From assembly GCA_017553505.1 (NCBI GenBank), contig JAFZLD010000003.1, positions 124,001 to 188,000 on the forward strand: a stretch of DNA of 64,000 bases, written 5' to 3'. Below, piece after piece: positions 45,567 through 53,374 of the stretch. The stretch is from Lachnospiraceae bacterium (GTDB lineage: Bacteria; Bacillota; Clostridia; Lachnospirales; Lachnospiraceae). The notes beneath the pieces are model-generated. The model saw only the letters and a program-made list of their open reading frames with translations, did no database searches and was not told the origin of the DNA. Made by a program: the position numbers and the translations under genes. Position 1 is the first letter of the stretch. Each line of letters starts with the position of its first letter.

Positions 45567-46667
45567 ATGCTGATTAAGGAAGTGTTGCCGAAGGTTCAGA
45601 CCCACGGCAGAGTGTTTTATGATGAAGAAAGAAAGGCTTTCTTTTGCAACTGGAGTTGCTCGGGCTTTTCTGTATTGATAAAGGGTAAGAGCCTGAAGGT
45701 GAAGGTGCAGTCCTGGTCGGATCAGATTCAGGGAATGCCCGGCATGCCTACGCCTCCGCCGGACTGGCCGTGTATCGGAACCCTGGTCGAGGATGAACTC
45801 GTATATCGCCATGAGTGCAAGGAACTTCCAGAGGAAGGCGAGTGGTTGACTCTGTGGGAAAGTGACAAGGAAGTCGAAAAGGTAATCCGTGTGATTAAAA
45901 TATCCGAGAATTCACGAGGTAAGTTGGGAATTCTTGAGGTTGAAGTCGATGGAGAAATCCTCGAATACAAGCCCGAGAAGCGCCCCACAATCGAGATTGT
46001 GGGCGACTCAATCACCTGCGGATTCGGTAATGAAGCGCCCGACAATGCTTTTGAATTTAAGACTGTCGAGGAGAACGGCTGGGAAGCATACGGTGCCAGA
46101 GCCGCAAGAGAACTTGGATACGAGTTCTCGGTTATCAGTGAGTCCGGCATCAGCGCGGCCAAGCCCGAGCATCCGATGTTCCCCATGCATGCGATGGAGG
46201 ATATCTACGGACTTCGCGACGAGCTCTGCGACAAAAAGTTTAATAAAGAACCTGTACAATGGAATTTCAAGGAACACAAAAATGACATTGTAGTCATCAA
46301 CCTCGGTACCAACGATGCCAACCCCATCAGATTCTACAGAGAATTCGGCGAGATTGAGGGTATGGAGCTGTGGTTTAAGGCGCGCTACAAGGAATTCATC
46401 AAGCAGGTGCGCGCTTGCAATGGCCCCGACACATATATTTGCTGCACTCTCGGCCCCATGGATCAGTACCTGTACTACATCATCAGGGAAGCGGTTTCCG
46501 AGCTTGTGGCTGAGACCGGCGATGTTCGCCTCATCACCTTCCAGTACGTTTCCATTAACGTCATGACAGAAGGCTACGGCGCCGCAGGTCACCCTTCACT
46601 TAAGACTCACACCCGCATGGGTAAAGAACTTGCAGCCTACATCAGAAAGTACATAGGAGAACTGTAA
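45567..46667 (+). CDS. CE2-like SGNH acetylesterase
   Basis: 366 residues. An N-terminal beta-sandwich (about 1-130, WSCSGFSVLIKGKSLKVKV) is followed by an SGNH domain with block I IVGDSITCGFG, GTNDA in block III, and GAAGHPSLKTH carrying the catalytic histidine. This two-domain order is that of carbohydrate esterase family 2. No signal peptide. GGAGG lies before the ATG, and the stop overlaps the next gene by one base. Likely deacetylates hemicellulose oligosaccharides inside the cell. Confidence 0.88.
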   Translation: MLIKEVLPKVQTHGRVFYDEERKAFFCNWSCSGFSVLIKGKSLKVKVQSWSDQIQGMPGMPTPPPDWPCIGTLVEDELVYRHECKELPEEGEWLTLWESDKEVEKVIRVIKISENSRGKLGILEVEVDGEILEYKPEKRPTIEIVGDSITCGFGNEAPDNAFEFKTVEENGWEAYGARAARELGYEFSVISESGISAAKPEHPMFPMHAMEDIYGLRDELCDKKFNKEPVQWNFKEHKNDIVVINLGTNDANPIRFYREFGEIEGMELWFKARYKEFIKQVRACNGPDTYICCTLGPMDQYLYYIIREAVSELVAETGDVRLITFQYVSINVMTEGYGAAGHPSLKTHTRMGKELAAYIRKYIGEL

Positions 46668-47587
46668 TGTTAAAAGAAAAAGCAAACGCTATTTATGAAA
46701 ACATCGCAAGCTGGCAGGCGCCCGCAGTAACGGATGACATGCCTAAAGGCGACATGCCCGGCGACAAGATAGCCATCGGCGAAGACCACATCAGAAAGGC
46801 TTCGAAGATATTCCCTAAGCTGATTAAGCTTATCACCGACGTCGATTCGGAAAAGGTTGTAGTGTCTGTATTCGGTGGCTCCGGTGTGGGAAAGAGCGAG
46901 ACTGCATCGCTTCTTGCTCACTACCTCAAGGCAGCAGGCGTAGGAGTATATGTACTCTCGGGCGATAACTATCCGAGACGAATTCCTCTTTACAATGACG
47001 CGGAGAGATTGTCGGTATTTCGCAGCGCCGGCTTAAAAGGAGTCGTAAGTTCAGGCTGTTATAACGATTATGTCAAAGAAGAACTTTCGAAGCTCTGGGC
47101 GGCTGAGACCGACGCAGATCCCAAGGAAGCGGCTTCCCGTGAATGGCTGTTCAGCTATCAGGCGGCAGGCAGACGCGCACTTCGTGGCTACCTCGGAACT
47201 CCAGCCGAGCAGGATTATGACGAAATAAACGCTATTATCGAAGCTTTCAAGCGTGGCGATAAAGATATTTTCTTAAAGCGCATGGGTCGTACCGAAGACG
47301 AGCGCTGGTACGATAAGGTTTCTTTTGCCGACACTAATGTCTTAATTATAGAGTGGACTCACGGCGGTAACGAGAACCTCCGCGGTGTGGATGTGCCGGT
47401 TCTTCTGAACTCAACGCCGGAAGAGACGAGAGAGCACAGGAGACTGAGAGCCAGAGACGGTAAGACCGATTCTGCTTTTACCACCATGGTGCTTGAGATT
47501 GAGCAGGAAGAGCTTGACCGAGTAGGCAAGCAGGCCAAGATTATTATGGCCAAGAGTGGCGATTTTATCGACCCCGCGACGTTTTAG
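46667..47587 (+). CDS. P-loop kinase of unknown substrate
   Basis: 306 residues. A P-loop VFGGSGVGKSETASLLAHYL is followed by VYVLSGDNYPRR (an Asp in a nucleoside/sugar-kinase-like position) and by a lid-like RRLRARDGKTDS region. About 45 N-terminal residues lack similarity I can name. Automatic labels such as adenylylsulfate or uridine kinase would be weak, because no sulfate-assimilation or nucleotide genes are near. It is coupled to the CE2 gene (1-nt overlap) and lies 9 nt before a sucrose-phosphorylase-type gene. A sugar or sugar-acid substrate is therefore likely. Function unassigned. Confidence 0.8.
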   Translation: MLKEKANAIYENIASWQAPAVTDDMPKGDMPGDKIAIGEDHIRKASKIFPKLIKLITDVDSEKVVVSVFGGSGVGKSETASLLAHYLKAAGVGVYVLSGDNYPRRIPLYNDAERLSVFRSAGLKGVVSSGCYNDYVKEELSKLWAAETDADPKEAASREWLFSYQAAGRRALRGYLGTPAEQDYDEINAIIEAFKRGDKDIFLKRMGRTEDERWYDKVSFADTNVLIIEWTHGGNENLRGVDVPVLLNSTPEETREHRRLRARDGKTDSAFTTMVLEIEQEELDRVGKQAKIIMAKSGDFIDPATF

Positions 47588-47596
47588 GAGGATAGC

Positions 47597-49255
47597 ATGC
47601 AGAGCAAAAAAATGAGTATCGGAGTGATGCTTAACGCTTACCCCGACAGTATCGGCGGCAGATTATCTGATATCGTGGACCTTCTTGATGATGAGAAGTT
47701 TAAAGATGTGTTCCGCTCGATTTATCTGCTTCCGAGCGTATTCAATACAGATCTTGACAGAGGGTTCTCACTTATCAATTACGAGATAAGCGAGACGCTT
47801 GCTTCAAAGCGCGACATTGAGAGGCTTCATGAGATAAACATCGACCTTACGATGGATTTTATACTTAACCATATATCCGTTCTTTCGCCGCAATTCCAGG
47901 ATATTATTAAGAACGGTGAGAAGTCTGAGTACAAGGACTTCTTCATCAACTGGAACAGATTCTGGGAAGGCTGCGGTAAGATGACCGACAAGGGTTACAT
48001 TCAGCCGGACGAGAAGTACATTAAGAACATGTTCTTCCGCAAGGAGGGGCTACCGATTCTGATGGTGCGCTTCCCCGACGGAACCGATGTGCCTTACTGG
48101 AATACGTTTTATCAGAAAGTGATTTATAACGCTGTCGACCCGCTTAAACTGGTGCGCGAGTGCGGACTTCAGTATGAGACGGCTGTGAGAGTGAGCGAGA
48201 TTATCAATGCGGCCGTGGAAGAGGGTAAGGCTCCCGAGGATATTGATTTTGCAGGCTTTGAAGAGTATGCGGATAAGCTTCGTGATTACCTTCAGGCGAA
48301 CCGCAGCTACTTAGGTCAGATGGATTTAAACATCAAGTCTCCGCTGGTGTGGGACTATTACAAGGACACACTTAAGAAACTCTCGGATTACGGGGTATCG
48401 ATTGTCAGACTTGATGCTTTTGCATATGCGCCCAAGGAACCGGGGCTTAGGAATTTCTTGAATGACCCGGGTACATGGGACCTGCTTCAGAAGATAGACG
48501 ATATTGCTTCCGGGCACGCGCTGACGCTCCTTCCCGAGATTCATGCAAGCTACGGCGAGGGCACTTACAAGGTGCTTTCCGACAAGGGCTACATGGTATA
48601 CGATTTCTTCCTTCCCGGACTTTTGATTGATGCTTTCATCAGAAAGAACGGTAGCTACCTAAAGAAGTGGGGCGACGAGGTCATCGATAATAACATCATG
48701 ACCGTTAACATGCTCGGTTGTCACGACGGTATACCGCTTCTCGATCTTAAGGGACTTCTTCCCGAGGAAGATATTCAGAACCTTATAGACACGGTAGTTA
48801 AGCGTGGCGGTTACGTGAAAGATCTTCATGGCGCCAAGAACGTTTATTATCAGGTCAATGCGACCTACTTCAGTGCTCTCGGCGAGAGTGAGCAGCGCAT
48901 GCTCATGGCAAGAGCCATTCAGCTCTTCATACCCGGCAAGCCTCAGATCTGGTACTTAGACCTTTTCACAGGCAAGAACGACTACGAAGCCATGAAGCGC
49001 GCAGGCGCCGGCGGTCACAAGGAAATCAACCGCACGAACCTTTCTTTGACTGAGGCTCGAGAATTACTCGATAAGCCTGTGGTTCAGAAACAGCTCGAGA
49101 TGCTCCGTTACAGAAATACCTGTCCTGCATTTACTGAGGACGCGAAGGTGACGATTGAGTGTAACGGTTCTGAGATGAGCATTATATGGGTTAATGATAA
49201 GGCTAAGGCTTGTTTGAAAGTGGACTTTGAGAAAGAAACTTACGAGATAAAGTAG
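47597..49255 (+). CDS. GH13 subfamily 18-type sugar phosphorylase
   Basis: 552 residues, of the sucrose phosphorylase group. Conserved pieces: DFILNHISVLSPQF, the nucleophile strand VSIVRLDAFAYAPKEPG, the acid/base strand LLPEIHASYGEG and MLGCHDGIPLLDLKG. These enzymes phosphorolyse sucrose or glucosylated acceptors (sucrose-6-phosphate, glucosylglycerate, glucosylglycerol) to glucose 1-phosphate. It is longer than classical sucrose phosphorylase (about 490-505), so the acceptor may differ. The adjacent P-loop kinase could phosphorylate the acceptor released. AGGAGG lies 5-6 nt upstream of the ATG. Confidence 0.85.
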   Translation: MQSKKMSIGVMLNAYPDSIGGRLSDIVDLLDDEKFKDVFRSIYLLPSVFNTDLDRGFSLINYEISETLASKRDIERLHEINIDLTMDFILNHISVLSPQFQDIIKNGEKSEYKDFFINWNRFWEGCGKMTDKGYIQPDEKYIKNMFFRKEGLPILMVRFPDGTDVPYWNTFYQKVIYNAVDPLKLVRECGLQYETAVRVSEIINAAVEEGKAPEDIDFAGFEEYADKLRDYLQANRSYLGQMDLNIKSPLVWDYYKDTLKKLSDYGVSIVRLDAFAYAPKEPGLRNFLNDPGTWDLLQKIDDIASGHALTLLPEIHASYGEGTYKVLSDKGYMVYDFFLPGLLIDAFIRKNGSYLKKWGDEVIDNNIMTVNMLGCHDGIPLLDLKGLLPEEDIQNLIDTVVKRGGYVKDLHGAKNVYYQVNATYFSALGESEQRMLMARAIQLFIPGKPQIWYLDLFTGKNDYEAMKRAGAGGHKEINRTNLSLTEARELLDKPVVQKQLEMLRYRNTCPAFTEDAKVTIECNGSEMSIIWVNDKAKACLKVDFEKETYEIK

Positions 49256-49333
49256 TGAGTATGGCTAAGATGGCAAATTGTTGCCGTATTAGTGAGTCTG
49301 CCTGCGCTGTGGCTCCTTTTTGAGGTCGCTATT

Positions 49334-49686
49334 CCTACAAAATTAGAAATTGGGCCGATTTGTAGGTGCCACGAAGCGGGAGTGGATGGCATTTTACCTA
49401 CAAAAAGTTAGTAACACTGACGTTTGTAGGCTGTTTTTTATCACGAACCGAGGCAGATGCCTACAAAAATTATTATCAACATGAATTTGTAGGTACACGA
49501 GCCACGCTTTGGGCGTAGGAATACCTACAAAACTAAGAAATAAAGAAGAATTGTAGGAATCAGATGCGAGCGACAGTAAGAAATGTACCTACAAAAATGT
49601 ATAATGCGAAGAAAAGTAGGAATTTCAGAGCTTTTCATTTGTTTTTCGACCTTCAAAGATGCATATTGCTTAGAAATGTAGGTCGA
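49334..49686. repeat. Periodic inverted-repeat array C (six 33-34-bp units, 63-64-bp period)
   Basis: Six units of CCTACAAA ... TTTGTAGG arms with 16-18 nt between: 49334-49366, 49397-49430, 49460-49493, 49524-49557, 49588-49620 and 49650-49682. Starts are 63, 63, 64, 64 and 62 bp apart; spacers are 29-30 nt. Arms are exact in units 1-3, shortened in 4 and 5 (TTGTAGG, GTAGG). In unit 6 the arms are decayed internally but lengthened outward (TCGACCTTCA with TGTAGGTCGA, to 49686). Inner and spacer sequences differ between units. No gene is seen in 49256-49851. A further TTGTAGG lies at 49833-49839, and GGCAA-ATTG-TTGCC at 49272-49285. Confidence 0.9.
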
Positions 49687-49795
49687 AGAGCACTTGGGGC
49701 GGGAAGAGCATCGAGGTGAAGGGTAAGAAGCGCTTGGTATATAGCGAATCAGCAGACTGAAAGTAAATTTCGAGAGTAACACAATAGGCGATAAT

Positions 49796-49830
49796 AAAAG
49801 AGTGAGACGATATTGCTGTCTCACTCTTTT
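49796..49830. terminator. Bidirectional terminator
   Basis: AAAAGAGTGAGAC (49796-49808) and GTCTCACTCTTTT (49818-49830) form a perfect 13-bp stem with A and T ends. It can stop both the phosphorylase operon and the convergent carboxylesterase gene. Confidence 0.9.
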
Positions 49831-49851
49831 CGTTGTAGGAAAAATTAGGAA

Positions 49852-51447
49852 TTATTTGTTTTTAGGTGTGAATCTAGGTGCTCCGAACAGGGTGATTACG
49901 AAATCGTTACTCTGAAGCTTGTCGTAGTAGTAATTGTATTTCGCCTGCTCGGAAGCGGGAATCATCGCGGTGTTGTTATTCAGGTTGATGATGTCGAACT
50001 TGTCCGCATATTTCTTCCAGGCGGGTCTTCCGTCGCCATTGGGATCGCCGGTGGCTGCAAAAGAATACCAGTAGCCCTGAATGAGTTCCATGAAGTCGTA
50101 GTCGGCGCCTACCCAGTGGTAGGGGAAGAAAGGATTTCTTTCGCCGGAATCTACACGGCCGAATACGTAAGGCATTTCGGCACAGTGAGGGGAACCTTCG
50201 TTGCGTCCGCGCTCGGTTTCGTTTTCTTTGCTCATGAGCCAGATGTAAGCGTTTCTGCCGCGTCCTGCGCAGAGCTCACCGATCTTGGCGCTGCCAAGGA
50301 GCATGATGTCGGAAGCGATGGTGGATACCTGCTTGGCGGCTTCGATACCATTGGTTGCGGGGTACCATTTCTTCATGTTATCGGCGTTGTCGGGGAAGGC
50401 TTCCTCGAGGTATTTGTGAAACTCTTCAACAGAGTACTTGGAAGCGTCAACTGCGGGGAATTCTTGTGCACAGGAGCCCATAAGTACGTCGAAGTCGTTG
50501 AATTCGCCGGCATCCATAATCTCTGAGTAAGGCTTGGGAATGAATTCGCCGTCTACGCAGAAGGTGAAGCCGAAGCCCATGGGATCGATACCCTTTGAAC
50601 GCTGGAACTCTTCGTACTTGTCGAAAAGTTCCCAGGTGTCGCGGGTACGAAGCTCTGCGATGCTCTTGCATCCGATGTATTCCATGTATTCAACACCGAG
50701 CTTTTCCATGTTCTCGCGGGGACCGGGCTGCATGAAGCCCCAGTAAATGGGACCGCTTTCGATGGATACGCGGTTGATAATACCTTTCATTAAAGGTGAA
50801 GCGTGTAAAGCGCCTGTTCCCGCAGCACCGCCGGACTGGCCCGCAACGGTGATTCTGTCGGGGTCGCCACCGAATGCGGCGATGTTTTCTTTGACCCACT
50901 GACAGGCTTTTCTCATATCATATAATGCGTAGTTACCGCTGGTTCCGCCTGCCTCGGCTGTTAAGTCGGGATGGGCAAAGAAACCGTAGAAGCCGAGTCT
51001 GTAGTTAATGGTAACAACCACAATATCTTTTCTCTTCGCAAACCCGATACCGTCACATACCACTTCGCAACCACTTCCGGCTACCATTCCGCCGCCGTGA
51101 ATCCATACAAATACGGGAAGCTTGGCATCGGGCTCAGCTGCGGGTGTCCATACATTAAGGTAAAGACAATCTTCCTCGTACTGAGAAGGTGCCATAAATT
51201 GAGGTACTCCGTGAACGTTGGCAGGCATGTCGGCCATTTCCATAACGTGCTGAACGGCAGCTGCGCTGTACTGAGTAGCTTTTCTTACTCCACGCCAGCA
51301 CTCGGGATCTTCGGGCTTTTTAAAACGACGCGCGCCTACGGGAGGAGCGGCGTAAGGGATACCCTTGAAAATCTTAACGTTTTCTTCGGCATAGCCCTGA
51401 AGCCAGCCCTGTTTAACCTTGACCTTGGCGTTTTCAAAATCTGTCAT
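49852..51447 (-). CDS. Type B carboxylesterase
   Basis: 531-residue alpha/beta hydrolase of the carboxylesterase/para-nitrobenzyl-esterase family. FKGIPYAAPPVGARRF, EDCLYLNVWTP, the oxyanion loop HGGGMVAGSG, the nucleophile S205 in VAGQSGGAAGT and the histidine region GSPHCAEMPYVFG are all present. No signal peptide. Relatives in fibre degraders include feruloyl and acetyl esterases, but the substrate cannot be read from sequence. AGGAGAG precedes the ATG. Divergent from the binding-protein gene at 51657. Confidence 0.9.
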   Translation of the reverse strand: MTDFENAKVKVKQGWLQGYAEENVKIFKGIPYAAPPVGARRFKKPEDPECWRGVRKATQYSAAAVQHVMEMADMPANVHGVPQFMAPSQYEEDCLYLNVWTPAAEPDAKLPVFVWIHGGGMVAGSGCEVVCDGIGFAKRKDIVVVTINYRLGFYGFFAHPDLTAEAGGTSGNYALYDMRKACQWVKENIAAFGGDPDRITVAGQSGGAAGTGALHASPLMKGIINRVSIESGPIYWGFMQPGPRENMEKLGVEYMEYIGCKSIAELRTRDTWELFDKYEEFQRSKGIDPMGFGFTFCVDGEFIPKPYSEIMDAGEFNDFDVLMGSCAQEFPAVDASKYSVEEFHKYLEEAFPDNADNMKKWYPATNGIEAAKQVSTIASDIMLLGSAKIGELCAGRGRNAYIWLMSKENETERGRNEGSPHCAEMPYVFGRVDSGERNPFFPYHWVGADYDFMELIQGYWYSFAATGDPNGDGRPAWKKYADKFDIINLNNNTAMIPASEQAKYNYYYDKLQSNDFVITLFGAPRFTPKNK

Positions 51448-51601
51448 AGTATCTCTCCTTTATTCAATTAATAATGTGCTAAGTGTTTCTTTTTACATTT
51501 TAATATGAGGGGTAAGGGCAAAAGTATTAAAAAAGTGCTGTCGATTTTTGATTTTACTCATAAAGAGAATTTATTTAGAAATCGATGTGACATTTTTGAA
51601 A

Positions 51602-51614
51602 GTATACTTTTTTT
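51602..51614 (+). promoter_or_regulatory. GTATACTTTTTTT motif upstream of binding-protein gene
   Basis: The 13-mer GTATACTTTTTTT, followed by GAAT, lies 42 bp upstream of the ATG at 51657. A near copy (GTGTACTTTTTTT) lies before the permease gene of the same system at 57315. Possibly a YesN site; inference from the shared motif and position. Confidence 0.4.
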
Positions 51615-51656
51615 GAATATGTTTTAATGGAGTTACTAAAGGAGGAGGTAGACTCT

Positions 51657-53201
51657 ATGAAAAAGAAAATTTTAGCATTGGTTCTTACTATGGCTCTTGC
51701 TCTCACAATGATAGCCGGCTGCGGTAAGGAAACATCTAACGGAGGCGGCACTTCTACAAGCAGCAAGTCAGGTTCAGGTACAGCCACTACTGCAGAGCCT
51801 TCCGTAATCACACTCGACATGTCTACATTATTTATCGTACCTTCACTTGAGGCAACTCAGAAGGTCGAAGACGTAATCAACGATTACCTCAAGAACACAC
51901 TTCATGAAGAGGGTTACAAGATTCACTTAAAGATTACTTCTATCGGTGATTATCTTCAGAAGATTCCCATGGAGCTTGCAAGCGGCGGCGACGAAGCACC
52001 CGACATCGTTCAGGTATTCTCACTTTCCGACTGGGCTAACCAGGGTTACATCATTCCCCTTGATGAGTACACAGGTACAGAACTTAAGCCTACACTCGAC
52101 TTAATCGGCAACATCGTAGGCAGCGGTAAGTTATCCGGACACCTTTACATGGTTCCCAGATACTTCGGTACTGTTCTTGACTGGAAGTTTATCTATGATA
52201 AGAAAATTGTTGACGAAAGCGGCGTTGATATCTCCAAGGTTAAGGATCTTGATTCCCTCGGCGATGCACTTGCACAGCTTAAGGCCAAGTATCCCGACGA
52301 GAGATTCCTCGTATACTGCGACCAGTTCAACATGCTTTACAACTCATACACCAAGACATCCCAGGTTGGTACTTACACCGCAACAGTCGGCGAAAGCACA
52401 CAGCTTATCAACTACTACGAGTCAGACGCATACAAGAACGCTATTTATAAAGCATACGAATTCCGTCAGAAGGGTTACGCAGATCCCGAAGGTTCAGCTA
52501 ACACCTTATCTCATGACGCAGTTGTTATGAGCGGTTCTTCCAAGGGCGTTATCATGGGACACTCTGCAGATGTTGACGCAATTGCAAAGATGTTTACAGA
52601 GCAGAACACTTACGGCGCAGAGTACGGCGCAATTTCAATCGGTATCGACAACCTTGCAACAGATACACTCGGTATCGGTATTTCACACTCCTGTAAGGAT
52701 CCTGCCGCAGCAGCAAGATTCATTAACCTTCTTTACACAGATGAATTCATCTGGGATACACTTATCTACGGTGCGGAAGGTCAGGACTATGAGTGGAACG
52801 AAGACCACACCAAGGCTCACTATCCCGACGGACTTGACTTTAACTCAATTCCTTACAACTGCTTATACTCCTGCGGTATGATCGGTAACGGTTTCCAGGG
52901 TATCGAATTCGAAGGCAACTCCGCAAACAGCGGTTCCGACAACGAATACGGTAAGGAACTTATGGCCAAGGCTTGGTGTCCTCCGCTTTACGGCTTCACA
53001 CCTTCCACCATCAACGTAATGAACGAAGTTACTGCAGTTTCCAACGTGGTTGAGCAGTACAACAAGGTTCTTACCTACGGTGACGTTAATCCCGATGTTG
53101 AGTATCCTAAGTTCCTTCAGGCTCTTAAGGATGCAGGTATCGACAAGATCTTAGAGGATTACCAGAAGCAGGCTGACGAATGGGTAGCAGCCAATAAATA
53201 A
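51657..53201 (+). CDS. Sugar-binding lipoprotein of second importer
   Basis: 514-residue extracellular solute-binding lipoprotein. The signal peptide ends TMIAGC (cysteine at residue 22). A Gly/Ser/Thr linker and a type-1 binding fold (PMELASGGDEAPDIVQVFSLSDW) follow. GGAGGAGG at 51641-51648, 8 nt from the ATG, excludes an upstream in-frame start at 51627. It has its own terminator and is separated from its likely permeases (57392, 58373) by the YesMN regulators, so it can be expressed at a higher level. Confidence 0.92.
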   Translation: MKKKILALVLTMALALTMIAGCGKETSNGGGTSTSSKSGSGTATTAEPSVITLDMSTLFIVPSLEATQKVEDVINDYLKNTLHEEGYKIHLKITSIGDYLQKIPMELASGGDEAPDIVQVFSLSDWANQGYIIPLDEYTGTELKPTLDLIGNIVGSGKLSGHLYMVPRYFGTVLDWKFIYDKKIVDESGVDISKVKDLDSLGDALAQLKAKYPDERFLVYCDQFNMLYNSYTKTSQVGTYTATVGESTQLINYYESDAYKNAIYKAYEFRQKGYADPEGSANTLSHDAVVMSGSSKGVIMGHSADVDAIAKMFTEQNTYGAEYGAISIGIDNLATDTLGIGISHSCKDPAAAARFINLLYTDEFIWDTLIYGAEGQDYEWNEDHTKAHYPDGLDFNSIPYNCLYSCGMIGNGFQGIEFEGNSANSGSDNEYGKELMAKAWCPPLYGFTPSTINVMNEVTAVSNVVEQYNKVLTYGDVNPDVEYPKFLQALKDAGIDKILEDYQKQADEWVAANK

Positions 53202-53240
53202 TCACTAAGTGTTTGCCCATTAAGACTAAATAACACACAC

Positions 53241-53271
53241 GGCGCGGGCAGGATGACTGTCCGCGTCTTTT
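53241..53271 (+). terminator. Terminator after binding-protein gene
   Basis: An 11-bp stem (53241-53251 with 53257-53267, two G-U pairs) around a GATGA loop, then TTTT. Confidence 0.85.
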
Positions 53272-53374
53272 ATGGATATTTTCCGGCCAAAGAAAACGTT
53301 ATATTTATAGGCGGTTTCGCACTTTGGGGTATAATTAAGGGTAGTGAATTTTTAGCGGTACGGAGTTAAGTACA

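Noticed and set aside
46667-47587. Adenylylsulfate kinase
   Set aside because: Only the P-loop is shared; there are no sulfate-assimilation genes nearby and the lid and substrate motifs are not visible.
49334-49686. CRISPR array
   Set aside because: The spacing is CRISPR-like, but only the 7-8-bp arms are conserved, the inner half of each unit varies, unit arms decay unevenly, and no cas gene is in the window.
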